From the NCBI GenBank assembly GCA_028023455.1, contig JAQFVV010000042.1, positions 8,455,922 through 8,519,921 of the forward strand: DNA of 64,000 bases. Direction: 5' to 3'. This document shows positions 58,501 to 64,000 of this stretch, one piece after another; the stretch's first letter is position 1, and every line of letters starts with the position of its first letter. This DNA is from Epiperipatus broadwayi (taxonomy: Eukaryota; Onychophora; Udeonychophora; Euonychophora; Peripatidae). A program made the position numbers and the translations under genes. A model generated the notes under the pieces. The model had not been told where the DNA came from, ran no database searches, and was given only the letters and a program-made list of their open reading frames with translations.

Positions 58501-58975
58501 TTTATTGAAAAAGTTGCAATATATTCAAAATGAATAGCAGTTCTTCAGTAAATAAACCTTTATTATTTATGAATTCATAATAAATACCTCAAGCACAATT
58601 GATGATAATCAAAACATAATGTATAGTGAGAATTGGATATTATAGTTTTTTTTTTTTTAAAAAAATAAAAAAAAATTTTTTAATAATTAAGTTGTGTAAA
58701 GATCAGAAATATTAGTATTTAAACTTCAGTCTTATAAACTCTAATGTTATAAGTCAGAAATAACTCCTCAGAGCATGTGGTTTAAAATCTCCGTGGATTG
58801 ACTTTAAAAGCATAAGTGTATCCTTATGCTTAGGGTTTATTTTCTATATAAACCAGTCTTTTCTCACCATGCTTAAATCAGAGTTTTAATCTAAAGTTTG
58901 AAAAAAAAAATATATATATCAAGTTAAATTATTATTCTTTCATGATCATTTTTTAAAAATTAAATTAGTCATTAA
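55599..58975. other. Gene-free AT-rich DNA
   Basis: No gene is recognised. It holds a SINE-like unit (56565-56640) and a 36-base hairpin (58437-58472, AGCCAGATAATTCAT and its near-complement). Confidence 0.45.
56565..56640 (-). repeat. tRNA-like SINE family A copy
   Basis: On the minus strand: GGTCCTGCATAGTTTAATGG, ACTGAAGAATCCAAGATCCA and TGGATTATTGCCCAAACTTC. The order matches the head of the unit at 2781. Confidence 0.45.
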
Positions 58976-58979
58976 GAAT

Positions 58980-59112
58980 GTTAAAACAGACACAAAACTC
59001 TCGATATAGTAGTGCCATCCAATGCAAGCCAGAGTAATCAATGGATGCAAGCATCCATTGATTATTCTGGCTTGCACTGAGTGGCACTACTATATGGAGA
59101 GTTTTGCCTCTG
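58980..59112. repeat. Foldback family 1, minimal palindrome
   Basis: Arms of about 60 bases meet directly at GGATGCAAGCATCC (near 59047). The outer ends are CAGACACAAAACTCTCGATA and TATGGAGAGTTTTGCCTCTG. Everything between the arm tips and the ATGGATGC block of longer copies is deleted. Confidence 0.8.
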
Positions 59113-59810
59113 GTTTGGTTACTTTATTTATTTAATAATTGCTATTAATGGCTTATGGCTTCTAGTGGAAACAGTTCAAATATCAAATATTCCTCATGAA
59201 AAAGGACATGAATTTCACACATCATGAAACAGTATTATTTTTGTCTCAAGAGGTGTTTAAAAAAAATACTAAAATTAAATAATACAATTTGTTGTTATTA
59301 ATCTATCTATAAAACTGAAATACTTGAATTATTTAATAATGCTCATTATGTGTATACTTTTTATATAAGTTTATTTTGCAGAAATGCTCTTGAAACTTAT
59401 TGGGTTTGGATTTAAAAAATATTTTCTCAGTGATTGGAATGTGTAAGTTTTATTTATATATATCATATATAGTCTCTAAATATTGCATGGACAACAGCAA
59501 TTTACTGGATATTAGTCTAATCTAGAACCATCAATGGAAATGTGAATAATCGCTGGGCAACAGATGGCATTACTAGCCAGCTTTTGAAGAATTTTTGTCA
59601 GAGTGAATATGAGCATTAGAAATTTATCAAATATTTATATTTCACACAATAGATTATATATTAGTAGAGAAAGAGAGAATAAATAAATTACAGAAAATTG
59701 AAGTGTTGATAATGAAGAGAGAGAATGTAATAGTGATCATAATTTCTTTATAATTGTAATCAGTTGGGTTACATGGCACACAGCAACATAGATGTGTGTG
59801 CACATATATA

Positions 59811-60543
59811 TTGTAACCTTTTAAAATGAGAGAGAAAGAGATAAGAAGAAAATGGAATAAAGGAGAGATAATGATAAAGATAAATGATGAAAATGAAATG
59901 AGAGAGGCCACTTGTAACCTGATAGAATAAGAGATAGAGAAAGAGAGATAAAAATGATAAAAATAAAGAATAGAAAATGAAATGAGAGGGGCCAATTGTA
60001 ACCTGATAGAATAAGAGATAGAGAAAGAGAGAAAAGAAAAGAAGGAAAAGAGATAATAATGGAATAAAGGTAGGGTGTAAGAAAGAAAGAGAGAAAAAGA
60101 AAGATATAATGCTACTAAAGAAATGGAAATAATGAAATGAGAGAGGGGAAAAGAAAGAAAGAGAGAAAAAGATAATTAATAATGAAATGGAGATAATGAT
60201 AAAAATAAATGATGGAAAAGAAAAAAATTGAGAGGGAAAAGAAATGGGGAAAAGTAATAGAAATGATATATATACTGGAGAGAGAGAAGAAATGAGATGA
60301 TGGGAAAGATATGAAATAGAGAGATGTAAGAAGAAGATGAAATAAAGGAGAGGGAAATGAAATGAGATGATGGAAAAGATATGAGAAAGAGGTATAAAAA
60401 GAAACTCTTAATGAATGTTTTAAAGAGCTGAGATGATAGAAAGATATGAGAAATGACATGAAAAGAAATGGAATAAAATTGAAATGGAATGAAATAAAAT
60501 ATAAATGAGAGACTCTAAACGATTCGGCTCAGTGGGGTTACAA
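59811..60543. repeat. Purine-rich block bounded by TTGTAACC/GGTTACAA
   Basis: For about 700 bases the plus strand is mostly GAGA, GAAA and GATAA runs. It contains an internal repeat of about 84 bases (GAAATGAGAG(A/G)GGCCA(C/A)TTGTAACC...). The ends are 8-base inverted copies, with the TGTAACC...GGTTACA form typical of LTR or transposon ends, but no target duplication is clear. Two 113-114-residue ORFs on the minus strand are low-complexity Ser/Phe translations of it, not genes. Confidence 0.5.
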
Positions 60544-63500
60544 TAAATTTAAAGAAAAGAGATGATGATCCAGAGATGTATAATCAAATAAAGTTCAAAT
60601 CCAATACTGATGAACTATAACTATTACAGTATATTGATATTTTAATAAACCATACAAAAAATTATCTAAAATCACTAATCAATGCTTACCATATTAGTCC
60701 TACCAATAGATTATACACTCTCTGAATAAAACCTATGATGCTTTGCTTTAAAATATTATATTTTCTAAACAACAAGAGTAAATAACCTCAGGGATTTTAA
60801 AATAACACTCTTGTGTAAAATTAAAGTTTAAGTTAAGTTGCCTAATAAAGAATTACTATGATTAATAAATAAATAAGTGACATCTTAGCTGACCATAAAA
60901 TAATTATAATATGTTCAATCTTAAAAGAATAAACAAAACAAATATTAATTCACCAAAATTTAATGAATCAATTTAAATTTAAACTAATAATGGCCTATTA
61001 TCTAAGATATTACTTTAGCAGAGAAAAGAGCAAGGGTACTTTTAATGCCTTTCCATACTCACAGACAACTACTAAAGACCTCAAATGCAAATGGATTAGA
61101 ATTCTTTAAATATATAAGATTTAAGATGATGATAGATGATGTACAATAAATATAAGACAAGGTGCAGCTTTTAAAATAATATTAATTAAAATATTCTTCT
61201 AAAGTACTAATATTGTTAATCTGATATTGCATAATCTTTAGTCTGAAAGATATACTGATAATTTAAAAAAAAAACAACAAAACTTTTAACTAAGTATTTA
61301 ATTATATATCTGCTATAATGCAATTATCTGTATTTATGATTCAATGTGAGAATCATTTACTTTAACATAGCTTTTTAATTTTCAAGACAGTATCAATTAT
61401 ATTTAATTAACTTAGAATCTACTTGTAAATTTCTGAATTGAAGATTCATTAACTTTAAAATTTAAGACTTTGTGAACTTGGAACCCAAGACAATAATATA
61501 TTTTCATATAAAAGTAAAACAAACAAACAAAACTTTTGAAACAGTAATAATTTGATTTATTAATAATGAGAAGAAATGTTTATAAAGGTAGTAGAATACA
61601 AACAGTGCCAATACCGCACTAAGATTTTATATAAATATTTGGACTAATTAATAACATTATTGTGTCATCTACTAATCAGAATAACACACAGAACTATGTC
61701 TATATTGAAAACCCTAAGCTTAATTTTATACTCCTCAACTTAACAAACGCTAAGTTGGAGTAAGCATATTCAACAATACTTTTTAAAATATCATCATTAG
61801 TTTCACGGATATAACTAATATCACAGCTAGATATATCTTTAAATCAGATTAAGCTAATATTAAAATTAAACTAACTTAAGTATATGGGGCAGTCATTCAT
61901 CAGAGATCAGTTATACTTTTTTTAAAGTAAATCTAGTCCACATAAAATTATTCCCTCAATGTTTTAAAGATAATGAGATAACAGACTTACAAATCCAGCA
62001 GCGAAATTCCGGATGAGAATATTAAATTATTATGTGTGAATTGCCACTTATACCATATGCATATTTAATATACTTTAAAATAAATATAACTTATTGTTGG
62101 TTAACTTGTGCTTGCTAAAACTATCATAACTACACAATTCAAACATTGATATACCTATGAGCCTTAAATTAGCTACAATTACCCGAAGAAATACATTTCC
62201 CCAAACAAGCATATCTTGTCATCACAAATCTAAAACAAATGCAACATCACCTACTGTGGTGGAATTAGCATTAAGTCATCATGAATGATAGGCAAAAAAT
62301 ACAAAAATACTAGGTTCCTCAGAGCTGGAAAAGAATATGGTGGCTTCCAAAATACCTAACTTTGAGGCAAAATGACTATGTCTGGAATTCATCTTCAGTA
62401 CATCTGGGAACAGGAACACCCACCAGAAAAGCACAATCCTCTCATGGGATTTTCAATGCTTATAAATGTGATCATCATCACTGAAAATACAATACCCTCT
62501 TTTTGGGTTTCAAGCACTATCAAATCATGGAAATACGATACAATAAGGATGGAGGATTTTCTCTACTCCATAAGGCATATTCAAAAATTATAAATTAAGC
62601 CTATCTCTTGAGGCTAACAAATTCTAGCTAATAGCAAGATATATACTTCACTTAAACTAACTAAGTTATTTCTAAGAAATTTATAAAAATACAAAATGTA
62701 TATCCAATGTTCGAACCAACAAAGCAAACTATGTGTCAACTGACTACTGTAGAAAATACTTTAAACTTAAATGCATATAAAATTCTAGACAAGGCACAAT
62801 GCACACATAACAAAATATTAAATGATAAAAATATAGTAACTAGTGGACTTTTAAAATTGTAAATTAAATCCAAGAATATTTACTTCTCGATGAATATAAA
62901 ATATTTGTAATTATTATTAATATATCATTTATAAAACAAATGAATGGATATTCTCTGATAAACTTCTTTGGTAAATTTAAAATACAAATTGAGTAAAACA
63001 TCCCATTTATATGAAAATAAGACTATGATATTTAAATCTCTGTAATAAAATTATTAAATAGAAACTAGCTAGTGTAATGCTTGATAAATAAACTACATCT
63101 ACTTAAGAATGGCAAGAAACATTTGCTCATTCAAATAAACCTATTTCGTTTTAAAATTATAACCCTAGTTTACCTGTATATTTATGCAAAAAGTGTTACA
63201 AAAAAAAATAAATAATAGCATAAATATTTTTATGGTTTCATTCTTTTTTTAAACCAATAAAACAGACCATAAAGAAATAATAATAATAATACATTAATTC
63301 AAGTTCATATTTTGGCTCCGTGATGATTTTTCCATTTCATAATGTGTAGACAATTTATCCAGGTTAAGATATCTATCTGAATTCGAAGCTTCAATTAATA
63401 CATTTATAAACATGGCAATGGTTTTCAAAACAAAAATATTCAGTAGTTCCTTATATAAACACATTTACTGTCTTTTATCTTTAACGATAATTTTAAAAAT

Positions 63501-64000
63501 ATTAAAATAATTAAATATCATAAGCATAAACATAAGTTGGCTTTGGAAAATAAATTATTCAACCGAGTAGCATAAGTATAATAAGCATAAGTATAAGTAT
63601 AATAAGCTGGCATTGAAAAAATAAATTCTTCAGCTGAGTACACATTTTTTTTTATATATTTATAATCCTAGGTTCAAATGCGGAATAATTATAATATATA
63701 TTTTTAGTTAACTTTCACTGTTCTTCCTTAGATAAATGCATTTTTAAAAATAGAGCTCTTTTTTTTAAACATTTCTTAATATTTAAAAATGTATTTCTTT
63801 TTTAAACAAATTTCCTTTTACTTATTAACATAAGAGTAGATTTTTTTTATAATTAAGACATTCCTACGTTTATGAGCAAAGATCAACGGTCATACTGGCA
63901 ATTATAACCAAACATTATGCATTTGATAGAGACAAGTTCATTAATAATATTTTTAAAATTCTTTTAAAGTTTTGCTTTCCAAACAAATTCTTTTCATACT
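60544..64000. other. Gene-free AT-rich DNA to the window end
   Basis: No gene or known repeat family is recognised. A loose duplication of about 70 bases lies at 63535-63640 (AATAAATTATTCAACCGAGTA and AATAAATTCTTCAGCTGAGTA) with ATAAGCATAAGTATA units. The 73-residue ORF at 62372-62593 has no recognisable motif. Confidence 0.45.

Noticed and set aside
59654-60459. Two 113-114-residue minus-strand ORFs rich in Ser, Phe and Leu
   Set aside because: They are the translation of the pyrimidine strand of a purine-rich low-complexity block.
1-64000. CRISPR arrays, bacterial operons or ribosomal RNA genes
   Set aside because: Introns, SINEs, LINEs and LTR elements show animal DNA. No regularly spaced short repeats or rRNA-like sequence are seen.

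Overview
The window is AT-rich (roughly three quarters A+T), intron-rich animal DNA. It has GT-AG introns of very different sizes, many microsatellites, tRNA-like short repeats, decayed LINEs, two LTR retrotransposons and many foldback (palindromic) repeats. This suits a large-genome invertebrate. A mollusc, perhaps a cephalopod, is possible, but nothing here proves the phylum.

Only one host gene is recognisable. It is a nine-exon + strand gene (start codon 9807, stop ending 30127) for a 298-residue mitochondrial carrier of the SLC25A38/Hem25 type, the mitochondrial glycine carrier of haem biosynthesis. All exon joins keep frame, all introns are GT-AG, and intron lengths run from 76 bases to 8.1 kb. 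A local cluster of CpG dinucleotides marks the probable promoter around exon 1. The introns carry SINE-like repeats, foldback elements and a 0.5-kb inverted repeat in intron 5.

About 150 bases after the carrier stop codon lies a complete LTR retrotransposon (30277-38263) in the opposite orientation. Its two 1.74-kb LTRs are almost identical, so it inserted recently. Its 4.5-kb interior holds one long intact ORF, a 633-residue Gag-like protein with a long helical N-terminal part. I see no protease, reverse transcriptase, RNase H or integrase. It therefore looks like a young, non-autonomous, Gag-only element, and it is the most interesting object in the window.

The region 38264-49400 holds no recognisable host gene. 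It contains a chain of short unassigned ORFs, a suspicious C/T/G homopolymer block, a decayed LINE reverse transcriptase, a second copy of the intron-5 foldback family and a composite foldback locus. From 49423 to 55594 lies an older, broken Ty3/Gypsy element on the minus strand, with 1.4-kb LTRs, a 4-bp target duplication and a PR-RT-RNase H-IN pol in pieces. It has a frameshift at the YMDD motif and a lost integrase aspartate.

The ends (1-9570 and 55600-64000) are gene-free as far as I can see. They hold foldback repeats, SINE-like units, a tRNA-like sequence, a LINE relic and a 0.7-kb purine-rich block. Most short ORFs in the window are chance or low-complexity ORFs and are not listed.
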